From the NCBI RefSeq assembly GCF_030345715.1, contig NZ_JAUASX010000001.1:372001-436000 (forward strand): a DNA stretch of 64,000 nt, given 5' to 3'. The notes beneath the pieces are model-generated. The model worked only from the letters and a program-made list of their open reading frames with translations, ran no database searches and was not told where the DNA came from. This stretch comes from Solimonas sp. SE-A11. GTDB taxonomy: Bacteria; Pseudomonadota; Gammaproteobacteria; Nevskiales; Nevskiaceae. Both the position numbers and the translations under genes were made by a program. Numbering within the stretch: the first letter of the stretch is position 1; every line of letters begins with the position of its first letter. Below are positions 15,696-23,739 of this stretch, piece by piece.

Positions 15696-17063
15696 ATGCC
15701 CGATTCCCCGCCGCCCCCCAGACCCCTCAGCGCACTGCCCGCACCCCGCGGCTGGCCGCTGCTGGGCAACCTGCCGCAGCTGGGGCAGGGGCGGATTCAT
15801 CAAGTGCTGGAGCGTTGGGTGCAGCAGCACGGCCCGCTCTACCGGGTCCGCTTCCTCAACAAGCAGCTCCTGGTGATCGCCGACATCGAGCTTTGCCGCC
15901 GGGTGCTGCGCGAGCGCCCCGACAACTTCGGGCGCTTCCCCGCCTTCCACCGCATCATCTCCGACATGGGCCTCACCTCCCTGTTCTCCTCGGAGGGCGA
16001 AACCTGGCGTCGCCAGCGCCGCGTCTTCATGCGCGCGCTCAACATCCACCACATGGCGCCCTTCATGCCGAAGCTGGACGTCATCACCGGCCGCCTGCAG
16101 GGTCTGTGGCAGCGCGCCGCCGACAGTGGACAGCCGGTGACGGTGCTGGACGACGTCATGCGCTACACGCTCGACGTCACCACCCGCTTCGCCTTCGGCT
16201 ACGACGCCAACGCCCTGGAGACGCACGAAGACCCCATCCAGAAACACCTGAGCCGCATCCTCCCCCAGGTCAGCCGCCGCGCCCGCATCCCGTTTCCCTA
16301 CTGGCGCTGGTTCAAGCTCAAGGCGGACCGGCAACTCGACGCCGATATCGCCGGCGTACGCGGCTACATCGAGAACCTGATCGCCGACGCCCGCAAGCGC
16401 ATCGCCGGCGACGCCAGCCTCGCCGAGCGCCCCACCAACTTCATCGAGGCCCTGCTCGTCACGCGAGATGAGGATGGCTCCGTCTTCAGCGACAACGACA
16501 TCTTCAGCAACGCCCTCGGCACGCTGGTGGCCGGCGAAGACACCACCGCCATGACGCTGGCCTGGATGATGTACTTCCTCGCGCAGAATCCAGAGGCGCA
16601 GGAGCGCCTGCATGAGGAAGCGGTACAGGGCGGGGTAGAGCGCCCCTACCTGGATGCCGTCATGAGCGAGACCTTCCGCCTCAAGCCCGTGGCGCCCGTA
16701 TTTTTCCTGCACGCGAACGTGGACGTGGCACTGGGCGGCTACGCCGTGCCCGCCGGTACGGACCTGGTGCTGGTCACGCGCCCGGCTGCTGCCGACCCTA
16801 TTGAGTTCCCCGGCGACCCGGGCTTCCGACCCGAGCGTTGGCTCTCACCGCAGCCCAGCTATGTCAATCGCGCGCCGCTGGCCTTCGGCCACGGTCCGCG
16901 CCTTTGCCCCGGGCGCAATCTCGCGCAATTGGAAATCCGTACGGTCGCCAGCATGCTGGCACGCGAATTCCGCATCCGCCTGACAGACGATCGGCCAGTG
17001 GAAGAGAGCTTCGCGTTCACCATGGCGCCCCAGAACCTGAAGCTGCGTTTCGAGAGCCGCTGA
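15696..17063 (+). CDS. Cytochrome P450
   Basis: A complete 455-aa P450: I-helix AGEDTT at 279-284, K-helix ETFR at 325-328, and heme-binding loop FGHGPRLCPG at 397-406 with Cys404 as thiolate ligand. There is no signal or membrane anchor, and the Pro-rich start (SPPPPRPLSALPAPRGWPLLGN) resembles soluble bacterial forms of the CYP102/eukaryote-like lineage. No ferredoxin or reductase gene is adjacent, so it must borrow electron donors. The substrate is unknown; a fatty acid or steroid would suit the wider context (inference). Confidence 0.9.
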   Translation: MPDSPPPPRPLSALPAPRGWPLLGNLPQLGQGRIHQVLERWVQQHGPLYRVRFLNKQLLVIADIELCRRVLRERPDNFGRFPAFHRIISDMGLTSLFSSEGETWRRQRRVFMRALNIHHMAPFMPKLDVITGRLQGLWQRAADSGQPVTVLDDVMRYTLDVTTRFAFGYDANALETHEDPIQKHLSRILPQVSRRARIPFPYWRWFKLKADRQLDADIAGVRGYIENLIADARKRIAGDASLAERPTNFIEALLVTRDEDGSVFSDNDIFSNALGTLVAGEDTTAMTLAWMMYFLAQNPEAQERLHEEAVQGGVERPYLDAVMSETFRLKPVAPVFFLHANVDVALGGYAVPAGTDLVLVTRPAAADPIEFPGDPGFRPERWLSPQPSYVNRAPLAFGHGPRLCPGRNLAQLEIRTVASMLAREFRIRLTDDRPVEESFAFTMAPQNLKLRFESR

Positions 17064-17158
17064 GCTTTTCCTCCTTCTCACCGCTTGCGGGGAGAGAATT
17101 GGGATGAGGGGCCGCGCCCTCCGGCGGGTCGCCTGCCGCGGATCGAATACAGGGGGCT

Positions 17159-17560
17159 TCAATCCTCGATCGCCTCGATGCCTCGTCGCTCCAGTTCTTC
17201 GATCCCGTCGCGCATTTGCTTGAGTCGTTCCGGAGAGTGTCCTTCCCACTCGGTTACTTCGCCGATCACCCGGAAGCCGTGCCGAGAGCGATAGGATTCC
17301 GTGGGATTCCCGGGGAACTTCTTGTCCGTCAGATTGGGGTCGTCCTCGATGGGGCCCGTAGGTTCCACGACATAGATCCTGCCTACGCCGGCACCGGCGG
17401 CCATTTCGGCTCCCCAGATGGCCGCATCCAGGGTGGCGGTCAGATAAACGAAAACGGCTTTCTTCCTTTTTCCGTAGTTGGATGCATGACCTGGCACGAT
17501 CAGTTCACCCATCTTCAGGTGGGCTTTCGTGCCGTGGTAGTACGTCTGCGAATCCGACAT
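17159..17560 (-). CDS. arr: Rifampin ADP-ribosyltransferase (Arr)
   Basis: This 133-aa protein is close to the whole length of Arr, which inactivates rifamycins by moving ADP-ribose from NAD+ to the drug. Family signatures are all present: YYHGTKAHLKMGELI, SNYGKRKKAVFVYLTAT, AAIWGAEMA, GRIYVVEPTGPIEDD, NLTDKKFPGNPT, YRSR, and WEGHSPE near the end. The ATG at 17560 is chosen because the known proteins begin close to the YYHG motif and GGAG lies upstream; an ATG four codons earlier is possible. No integron or transposon flank is visible, so it looks chromosomal. Confidence 0.92.
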   Translation of the reverse strand: MSDSQTYYHGTKAHLKMGELIVPGHASNYGKRKKAVFVYLTATLDAAIWGAEMAAGAGVGRIYVVEPTGPIEDDPNLTDKKFPGNPTESYRSRHGFRVIGEVTEWEGHSPERLKQMRDGIEELERRGIEAIED

Positions 17561-17616
17561 TGCCTGCTCCATGCTGCCTGCCATTCCGGCAGGGCGCCGA
17601 TGCTGAACCCTCGACA

Positions 17617-17683
17617 GGGGCTTCCCGCAAGCCCCCTGGTGTTATATAAATTGGATGTGGGAGGCGCCTGGCGCCTCCTTTTT
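17617..17683 (+). terminator. Two hairpins, the second a rho-independent terminator, with no obvious gene
   Basis: GGGGCTT-5 nt-AAGCCCC lies at 17617-17635. GGAGGCGC-CTG-GCGCCTCC followed by TTTTT lies at 17660-17683. The T-run is on the plus strand, while the nearest upstream plus-strand gene ends almost 600 bp earlier, beyond arr on the other strand. A small RNA ending here is possible. The rest of the 17561-17858 gap shows nothing recognisable. Confidence 0.6.
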
Positions 17684-17858
17684 GGTTTGCGAGACAAGGC
17701 CGGGGCGATTCTTCAACGGGACACGGCACAAGCGCTCCCGCCCCAAGTCTGAAGAGCGCCGACACGGGATTGGATCAAAGGCTTGCTTGATTGCGGCAGC
17801 CCTCTCCCGAATGCTCAAATGCACCGGCTCCATCCAGGCGTCGCGCAGGACCCGGACC

Positions 17859-18698
17859 ATGAAATTCCATAAGTACCAGGCCCTCCGCAACGATTACATC
17901 GTGGTCGAGTTCGATGCAGCGCAAACGCCATCCCCAGCCCTGGTCCGGCGCATCTGCGACCGCCACTACGGCCTGGGCTCGGACGGCATCCTCATGCCCG
18001 GCCATGCCCCCAACGGCGACCACGCCCTGCGCATCTTCAACCCGGATGGCTCGGAAGCGGAGAAGAGTGGCAACGGCATCCGCATCTTCGCGCGCTACCT
18101 CTGGGACATGAAGCGAGTCAGCGACCAGCCGTTCCGACTGATAACCAAGGGCGGCGTCGTTCAGTGCCAGGTGCAGGACCACGGGCGGCAGATCATGGTC
18201 GACATGGGCAAGGTCACGTTCGACAGCGCTGAAATCCCCATCGCAGGGCCCCAGCGGGAAGTGATCGACGAGGAGCTGGATGTCGCGGGCGAGAAGATTC
18301 GTTTCAATGGCGCCAGCATCGGCAACCCCCACTACGTCATCCACGCTGACGCCACCAGCCGAGCCATGGTCGAGCGGCTGGGCCCGCTCATCGAGCGGCA
18401 CGAGAAATTCCCGAACCGGACCAATGTGCAGTTCGTGAAGATCGCCAGCCGTCGACGGATCGAGATCGAGATATGGGAGCGCGGCGCCGGCTATACGTTC
18501 GCTTCCGGCAGCAGCAGTTGTGCGGCGGCCGCTGCGTCCGTGCGTCGTGGCTTCTGCGATCCCGATCTGGTGGTCGCCATGCCAGGCGGGGAGTTGTCGA
18601 TCAGCGTGTCGACTGCATTCGAGGTCCGGATGACCGGCCCTGCCGCAAAGGTGGCCGAGGGCGTCCTCTCGCCTGAACTGATCCGGGCCGCAGCCTGA
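17859..18698 (+). CDS. DapF-fold protein lacking both catalytic cysteines
   Basis: This 279-aa protein aligns along its whole length with diaminopimelate epimerase: NDYIVVEF, FNPDGSEAEKSGNG, IGNPHYVI, FPNRTNVQF, WERGAGYT, MPGGELSI and MTGPA. The two thiols that carry out the racemisation are gone: Ser70 stands where DapF has Cys in CGNGAR, and Ser216 where it has Cys in ACGTG/ACGSG. It is therefore probably not the DAP epimerase. It may bind an amino acid, or use serines in a different isomerase or dehydratase reaction. No lysine-pathway gene is near. The start is ATG at 17859 (AGGA upstream); the frame is open further upstream without homology. Confidence 0.8.
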   Translation: MKFHKYQALRNDYIVVEFDAAQTPSPALVRRICDRHYGLGSDGILMPGHAPNGDHALRIFNPDGSEAEKSGNGIRIFARYLWDMKRVSDQPFRLITKGGVVQCQVQDHGRQIMVDMGKVTFDSAEIPIAGPQREVIDEELDVAGEKIRFNGASIGNPHYVIHADATSRAMVERLGPLIERHEKFPNRTNVQFVKIASRRRIEIEIWERGAGYTFASGSSSCAAAAASVRRGFCDPDLVVAMPGGELSISVSTAFEVRMTGPAAKVAEGVLSPELIRAAA

Positions 18699-18748
18699 TC
18701 GGAAAAGCGGAGGGCAGGGCCAGTCCCGCCTTTCGCGAAAGCTAGGGT

Positions 18749-19651
18749 TTACCCGAACAACATTGCCCGATGCGCCGAGGCTCCGGCCTGCGCGCCATCC
18801 CCCACCGCCAGCGCCACGTTGCCCGCCATGCGCGCGGCATCGCCGCAGGCGAACACACTGGGCACCGTGGTCTGCTTCAGGGCGTCGGTACGGATGTAGT
18901 GTCCCATCGGGCTTTCATCCAGCTCGCAGCCGAGTTGTTGCGCCAGTGGGCTGGCCATCGTCATATGCGTGGCGGTGAACAGCCCGTCCAGCACCACGCG
19001 CTCGTCGTCTTCCAGTTCCACCGTCGCGGTATCGGCCAGGCGCCGCACGCGACGTGTCTCGATGCGGACACCACGGGCCTGCAGTGCCGCACGCTGCTCG
19101 GCGTCGGGCTCGAAACTGCCGTTGATGAAGAAGGTGACTCGTCCCCAATGCGGCAGCATCAGCGCGTGGTGCATGGAATTCGGGCCCACGGCGAGCACGC
19201 CGATGCGGCCTTCGTTCAACTCATAGCCGTGGCAGTAGGGGCAATGGAAGACGCTGCGTCCCCAGCGCTCCGCCAGGCCCTCCACCGCCGGCAGTCCGTC
19301 CTTCACACCGGTAGCGAGCACCAGGTATGAAGCCTGGAAGCCTGCGCCATCTTCCATCGACACACTGAAGCCGCCTTCCTCGCGCCGGGCCGAGGCGGCG
19401 CTGCCGTCCTGCCACTGCACGTTGGGGTAGGCCAGCAGTTGCTGGCGCCCCTCGGCGGCGATCAGTTCGGGCGGCCGTCCGTCCTGTCCCAGGAACCCGT
19501 GGGAAGCCTGCGCGAAACGGTTGCGGCGGATGCCGGCGTCGATCACCAGCAGGCGGCGTCGCGCGCGGGCCAGTTGCAGGGCGGCAGACAGGCCGGCGTA
19601 GCTGCCGCCAACCACGATGGCGTCGTAGCGGCTGGGGTTTTCAGTGGACAT
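18749..19651 (-). CDS. FAD-dependent thioredoxin-reductase-like oxidoreductase
   Basis: This 300-aa protein has an FAD-binding GGSYAG motif at 15-20, a redox pair CPYC at 137-140 within HCPYCHGYE, and a closing ACGDAARMAGNVALAVGDGA segment. Such low-molecular-weight thioredoxin-reductase-like flavoproteins often lack a clear NADPH motif and form a separate family. Its start overlaps the Rrf2 gene by 11 bp, so the pair is one transcription unit. A thiol or redox stress role under Rrf2 control is likely (inference). Confidence 0.85.
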   Translation of the reverse strand: MSTENPSRYDAIVVGGSYAGLSAALQLARARRRLLVIDAGIRRNRFAQASHGFLGQDGRPPELIAAEGRQQLLAYPNVQWQDGSAASARREEGGFSVSMEDGAGFQASYLVLATGVKDGLPAVEGLAERWGRSVFHCPYCHGYELNEGRIGVLAVGPNSMHHALMLPHWGRVTFFINGSFEPDAEQRAALQARGVRIETRRVRRLADTATVELEDDERVVLDGLFTATHMTMASPLAQQLGCELDESPMGHYIRTDALKQTTVPSVFACGDAARMAGNVALAVGDGAQAGASAHRAMLFG

Positions 19652-20096
19652 GAGGTGTCTTCCTGCGCGAGTGCGCTTGGTAGCGTCGATTGAAGTCGGC
19701 CGAGAGGTCGGCCAGCGTGACGCCGGAGAGCCGGCCGATCAGCAAGGCCTCGGCCTCCTGGAAGGCCTTGTCCAGGCCTTCGTTCACGGCCTGCTCCACC
19801 AGGCACTGCGGGTTTTCCTCGCGGTGCCCCATGGCAAAGACGCCTGGCGCGCCTACGGCGTCATAGATGTCGCGCAGCGTCACCTTGGCCAGGTCGCAGC
19901 TCAGCGTCCAGCCGCCGCCCGGGCCCTTCACGGCCTCCACGTAGCCCAGCGCGCGCAGCCCCGCGAGCGTGCGCCGCACCACCACCGGGTTGGTCTGCAG
20001 GTATCCCGACAACTCCTCGGAGGTCAGGGCCCGGTCGCTGTGCGCCATGTGCAGCAGCACGTGCAGCACCGAGGAAAGCTTGCAGTCCTTTTTCAT
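19641..20096 (-). CDS. Rrf2-family transcriptional regulator
   Basis: This 151-aa protein has an N-terminal winged helix (MKKDCKLSSVLHVLLHMA...RRTLAGLRALGYVEAVKGPGGG) typical of Rrf2. The usual three-Cys iron-sulfur cluster region is not present; only Cys5, Cys67 and Cys98 are visible and are widely spaced. It more likely belongs to the YwnA/NsrR-like cluster-free or thiol-sensing branch. No clear Shine-Dalgarno precedes the ATG, so the message may be leaderless. A dyad overlapping the start codon suggests autoregulation together with the downstream flavoprotein. Confidence 0.85.
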   Translation of the reverse strand: MKKDCKLSSVLHVLLHMAHSDRALTSEELSGYLQTNPVVVRRTLAGLRALGYVEAVKGPGGGWTLSCDLAKVTLRDIYDAVGAPGVFAMGHREENPQCLVEQAVNEGLDKAFQEAEALLIGRLSGVTLADLSADFNRRYQAHSRRKTPHVH

Positions 20097-20115
20097 GTAA
20101 CAAACAATGATACAT
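20095..20115 (-). promoter_or_regulatory. Candidate Rrf2 operator overlapping the start codon
   Basis: ATGTATCA-N5-TGTTACAT (minus strand) is a 21-bp dyad with one mismatch per arm. It covers the first two bases of the rrf2 ATG and the space where a ribosome-binding site would sit. Confidence 0.5.
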
Positions 20116-20278
20116 ATTGGCGGACCTGTCGAGCCGCGCCGGCGGCAAAATCCTGTAGGTCACTGATTCGCGGTGAAATCGGGCGGGCCGGTGGCCCCTG
20201 AACTCCGGGCGTCGGCGCCGGTCTACACCCTTGAACCTGCAAAACGGCAGGCATTTCCATTCACTCAGGAGTTCAAGG

Positions 20279-20629
20279 ATGAGCGCCAACAAGATCGTCG
20301 AAACCGTCAAGGATGCTGTCGCCGAAGCCAAGGGGAAGGTCGAGTTGATCGGTGCCCACGGCAAGGACGTGATCCAGACCGGCGCACAGACCCTACAGGC
20401 CGCCAAGAGCGTTGTCGTGGAAGGCGGGCAGCAGACGGCCCAGGTGCTGGCCAACACCAAGGAAGAACTGCAGCGCACGCTCAAGGACGGCGTGGCGCAG
20501 ATCGGTCACAAGCTTTCGAACCTGGCCACGCCCACCCACAAGGAGCAGGCCGCCGCGCGCAAGGCCGAGGTCAAGGAGAAGAAGCAGCGCCGTCGCGGCA
20601 ACGGGGCCGCCGCCCAGGCCGGCGCCTAG
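20279..20629 (+). CDS. Small amphipathic-helix protein, phasin-like
   Basis: This 116-aa protein is almost fully helical (KIVETVKDAVAEAKGKVELIGAHG... up to about residue 90) with a basic tail (KAEVKEKKQRRRGNG). The heptad-like Ala/Val/Leu pattern resembles phasins or other proteins that coat lipid or PHA granules, but no family signature is certain. AGGAG lies 6-7 nt before ATG 20279. A GTCTAC box 52 nt upstream resembles those at 490 and 40487. A strong hairpin follows at 20677. Confidence 0.65.
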   Translation: MSANKIVETVKDAVAEAKGKVELIGAHGKDVIQTGAQTLQAAKSVVVEGGQQTAQVLANTKEELQRTLKDGVAQIGHKLSNLATPTHKEQAAARKAEVKEKKQRRRGNGAAAQAGA

Positions 20630-20676
20630 CTGCAGGAGCGCCTGCAAGGGCCTGAATTTCTGCGATAAGCTCCCGG

Positions 20677-20707
20677 GGCCGGCCGGTCCGTGATCGGCCG
20701 GCCCCTC
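20677..20707 (+). terminator. Long G+C hairpin between phasin-like and ADH genes
   Basis: Eleven-bp arms GGGGCCGGCCG/CGGCCGGCCCC with a 9-nt loop are followed by TCTC. Without a real T-run it may be a weak terminator or a transcript-stabilising hairpin. Confidence 0.5.
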
Positions 20708-20730
20708 TCACTGCAGAAGAAGCCAAGCCC

Positions 20731-21789
20731 ATGAAGACCATCGGATATGCGGCCCTGTCCGCCACCACGCCCCTGGCGCCGTTCACCGTCGAGCGCCGTG
20801 AACTGCGCCCCAACGACGTGGCGATGGAAGTCCTCTACTGCGGCGTCTGTCACTCCGACCTGCACACCGCCCGCAACGACTGGGGCTGGAGCACCTATCC
20901 CTCGGTCCCCGGCCACGAGATCGTCGGCCGCGTCACCGCGGTGGGCAGCGAGGTCAAGCGCTACAAGGTCGGCGACTCGGTGGCCGTTGGCTGCATGGTG
21001 GACAGCTGCCAGAGATGCGACCAGTGCCAGAAGGGTGATGAGCAGCTCTGCCGCCAGGGCAATACCCAGACCTACAACGGCAAGGACCGCATCACCGGCG
21101 AGCCCACCTTCGGCGGCTACTCCAAGCACCTCGTCGCGCGCGAGGAATTCGTGCTGCGCGTGCCCGAGGGCCTGGATCCTGCGCGTACGGGCCCGCTGCT
21201 CTGCGCCGGCATTACCACCTACTCGCCGCTGCGCCATTGGAAGGTCGGCCCCGGTACCCGCGTGGGCGTGCTCGGCCTCGGCGGCCTCGGCCACATGGCG
21301 GTGAAGCTCGCCGTGGGTCTGGGCGCCGACGTCACCGTGCTGAGCCGCACGCCCGACAAGCAGGCCGACGCACTCGCCCTGGGTGCCCACCGCTTGCTGG
21401 TGTCGTCCGACAAGGACGCCATGAAGAAGGCCAAGGGCAGCTTCGACGTCATCATCGACACCGTGCCGGTCAAGCATGACGTCACGCCCTACATGCCGCT
21501 GCTCGACATCGACGGCACACTGGTCATCGTCGGCCAGCTCGGCCCCCTGGCCGAGACCTCCAGCATGCCGCTGGTCTCCGGCCGCCGCCGCATCACCGGC
21601 TCGCTGATCGGCGGTATCGCCGAGACGCAGGAACTGCTGGACTTCTGCGCCGCCCGAAACATCCTGCCGGACTGCGAGATGATCCGTATGGACCAGATCA
21701 ACGAAGCCTTCGAGCGCATGGAGAAGTCCGACGTGCGCTATCGCTTCGTGATTGACATGGCCTCCCTGTCGCAGGCGAACGCCGACTGA
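20731..21789 (+). CDS. Zinc-dependent alcohol/aldehyde dehydrogenase (YahK/CAD type)
   Basis: This 352-aa medium-chain dehydrogenase carries the catalytic zinc motifs CGVCHSDLH and GHEIVGRV, structural-zinc cysteines in CQRCDQCQKGDEQLC, and the nucleotide-binding GLGGLGHMA. The cinnamyl-alcohol-dehydrogenase-like YahK group reduces many aldehydes with NADPH. The RNase-like ORF starts within its stop codon region. Confidence 0.9.
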   Translation: MKTIGYAALSATTPLAPFTVERRELRPNDVAMEVLYCGVCHSDLHTARNDWGWSTYPSVPGHEIVGRVTAVGSEVKRYKVGDSVAVGCMVDSCQRCDQCQKGDEQLCRQGNTQTYNGKDRITGEPTFGGYSKHLVAREEFVLRVPEGLDPARTGPLLCAGITTYSPLRHWKVGPGTRVGVLGLGGLGHMAVKLAVGLGADVTVLSRTPDKQADALALGAHRLLVSSDKDAMKKAKGSFDVIIDTVPVKHDVTPYMPLLDIDGTLVIVGQLGPLAETSSMPLVSGRRRITGSLIGGIAETQELLDFCAARNILPDCEMIRMDQINEAFERMEKSDVRYRFVIDMASLSQANAD

Positions 21790-22361
21790 AATCGCTGCTC
21801 GCTCGTCTCCGCGGCTGGTGGTGCGGGCTGGTCCTGCGCCTGCCCTGGGCGCGCCCGCCCGCCGCGCCCGCGCTCGCCGGTCCACCGCGCATCTTCATCG
21901 ACGCGCTGAACCTGGCCTACTGGACCGGCCAGCCGCCGTCCCTGCGCGCGCCACTGACCCTGCTGGCTCGGCTACTGGAACAGGGGCAGGATGCGGTGCT
22001 GTACTTCGACGCCAATGCCCGCTATCGACTGGGTGACGAGAGAGCCGTCTACGAGCTTTTGCTGGAGCATCCGCGCCATTGCATCGAGGTAGCCTCGGGC
22101 AAGCGTGCCGACGGCGTGCTGCTCCGCATGGCCACCGCCTGCAAGGGGTGCGTAGTGAGCCGCGACAAGTATCGTGACTTCCGCAAGCGTTACCGCCGGC
22201 TCATCGACGATCCGGCGCGGCTACTCGGCGGCGGCGTCCGCGAGCGATGCTTGCGGGTTCCACAGCTGCAGATCGATGTGCCGCTGCCGGCATCCGCGCA
22301 GGAGGCATGGGAGCGGTTGGCGCCGTTGCTCGTGAAAGATGTGCCGCGCGCTCGGGCATAG
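21786..22361 (+). CDS. NYN/Zc3h12a-like ribonuclease, start codon not canonical
   Basis: The reading frame encodes a PIN-like NYN domain of the RNase_Zc3h12a type: PPRIFIDALNLAYW (acidic Asp39), AVLYFDANARYR, GKRADGVLLRMA and CVVSRDKYRDFRKRY, i.e. the acidic metal-binding residues and the ordered strands of this endonuclease fold. The only ATG in frame (21996) lies inside the domain and would remove IDALN. Between the upstream in-frame stop (21753) and the domain there is no ATG, GTG or TTG. CTG at 21786 would give 191 aa and a 4-nt overlap with the ADH stop. The start is therefore inferred; a sequencing error is the alternative. Confidence 0.7.
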   Translation: MKSLLARLRGWWCGLVLRLPWARPPAAPALAGPPRIFIDALNLAYWTGQPPSLRAPLTLLARLLEQGQDAVLYFDANARYRLGDERAVYELLLEHPRHCIEVASGKRADGVLLRMATACKGCVVSRDKYRDFRKRYRRLIDDPARLLGGGVRERCLRVPQLQIDVPLPASAQEAWERLAPLLVKDVPRARA

Positions 22362-22371
22362 GCCCGTATCC

Positions 22372-23625
22372 TCAGGCCCCCGTCACCTTTTCCACCATCC
22401 ACAAGCGATCCTGTCCCCAGGTGTTGAAGTCGCCCGCACGGAAGCTCGGCACGCCCCACAACCCCGCCGCGAACAGCGCGTCGCGGTTGTCCTGCGCGTA
22501 CTGCGTGTCGATGCCACGCGCCAGCTTCGCCGCTGCCGGCGCCCAATCCAGGCGGCAGCGCTCGTAGATGCTCCGCAGCACGTCGTCACGTCCGGCATCC
22601 AGGCCCTCGGCCCATACGCTCTGGCCGGCGATGGCGCAGTAGCGCAGCTGTGTATCCACATCCGCCTCCAGGGGGAACACCGTCAGTAGCCGCGATGCCG
22701 GATCGCCCACCGGATCGTGGATGCGGCCGAAGGGGATGCCTTGCGCGTCGGCGCAGCGCTTCACGTCGCGCACGATGTACAGGCGCTTGATCGACGGCAC
22801 CGGCAGTCCGCGCATCACCATGGGCAGCACCGGGCGTACCCGCAGCTCCGTGCCGTGGCCGGTGGCGCGTCGGCGCAGCAGTTCCACCGCGGCCAGGTAG
22901 GAATAGGGGCTGCGGAAGCTATACCAGAACTCCAGCGGCGTGCCGGGTGCGACCGGCGCCTCCGGCAGTCGCGAGGCATCCAGCGTCGACAGTGGTGCCG
23001 AGTCTCCCAGCACACCGTCGGCCTTCAGCCGTGCCCGCAGGAATTCCAGACGGTCCAACGCCCAGAACCACTCGCCGTGGTACTGCCACATGGCGGGCAG
23101 GTAGTGAGCCAACTGGCGACGCCGTGCGGCATTGGCCTGCAGCAGTTTCTGCAGGCTGCCGGAATCGGCCACTGGCCCGCTGATCGGCCGGCCATCGTCC
23201 AGCTCCCGCAACGCCGCCTCCTCGGCCGCCAGGAACTCCGCGCCATCCCCGGCCGCCGCCAGGCGGGCCTGCAGCTGCGCGATCTGCACGGGCGTCAGCA
23301 TCCGGGGCACCGGCAGGCCATGGCAGGGCGCCAGGCGGGCCGCGTCGGTGGCGGCGAAGGCGCGCTGGCGGGCTTCCTCGGGATAGGTCTCGGCGTTGGG
23401 CGTGGGCACCAGGCGGATGCGCAACAGGGTGCCCAGGCGCGGCAGCAGGCGCCGCGCCAGCGCGGCGCAGAGCTGGGAGTGCGGGTCCCCGGCCTCGTAG
23501 TACAGCTCCAGGTCGGGGCCCGAGCGCCAGCGTGCCAGCAGGTTCTGCGAGCCGGCGATGCGCTCGGCAATACGTGACTTGAAGCTGGGCGGCAAGCCGG
23601 CAGCCGGCAGTGTGGCGTTATTCAT
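22372..23625 (-). CDS. Tandem DsbA-fold protein (2-hydroxychromene isomerase-like)
   Basis: This 417-aa protein has two DsbA/HCCA-isomerase-like modules: ELYYEAGDPHSQLCAALA... (about 38-195) and LEFWYSFRSPYSYLAAVELL... (about 230-417), the second ending GVPSFRAGDFNTWGQDRL. Neither has a CxxC. In the second, Ser in FRSPYSY matches the glutathione-contact serine of HCCA isomerases. A glutathione-dependent isomerase or binding role is likely. It is divergent from three GST-like genes, with a dyad operator between them. Confidence 0.8.
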   Translation of the reverse strand: MNNATLPAAGLPPSFKSRIAERIAGSQNLLARWRSGPDLELYYEAGDPHSQLCAALARRLLPRLGTLLRIRLVPTPNAETYPEEARQRAFAATDAARLAPCHGLPVPRMLTPVQIAQLQARLAAAGDGAEFLAAEEAALRELDDGRPISGPVADSGSLQKLLQANAARRRQLAHYLPAMWQYHGEWFWALDRLEFLRARLKADGVLGDSAPLSTLDASRLPEAPVAPGTPLEFWYSFRSPYSYLAAVELLRRRATGHGTELRVRPVLPMVMRGLPVPSIKRLYIVRDVKRCADAQGIPFGRIHDPVGDPASRLLTVFPLEADVDTQLRYCAIAGQSVWAEGLDAGRDDVLRSIYERCRLDWAPAAAKLARGIDTQYAQDNRDALFAAGLWGVPSFRAGDFNTWGQDRLWMVEKVTGA

Positions 23626-23649
23626 GGGGCCTATGGTCTCCAGGGTCCT

Positions 23650-23684
23650 TGACCGTGTCCAGAGGGTAGTTTACATAGTGTAAA
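23650..23684 (+). promoter_or_regulatory. TTTACA-TAG-TGTAAA operator in the DsbA/GST divergent region
   Basis: A perfect 15-bp dyad at 23670-23684 lies 44 bp from the minus-strand start and 55 bp from the plus-strand start. A possible plus-strand promoter TTGACC (from 23649) and TACATA (23672-23677) overlaps it. The same dyad occurs at 29298 and, with one mismatch, at 7223. Confidence 0.65.
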
Positions 23685-23739
23685 TATCAATGGAAGGGCC
23701 GCAGGCAAGGCCGCTTCCGCATAACCGGGGAGTGGGGAC

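Noticed and set aside
17859-18698. Bona fide dapF
   Set aside because: Both catalytic cysteines are replaced by serine (positions 70 and 216).
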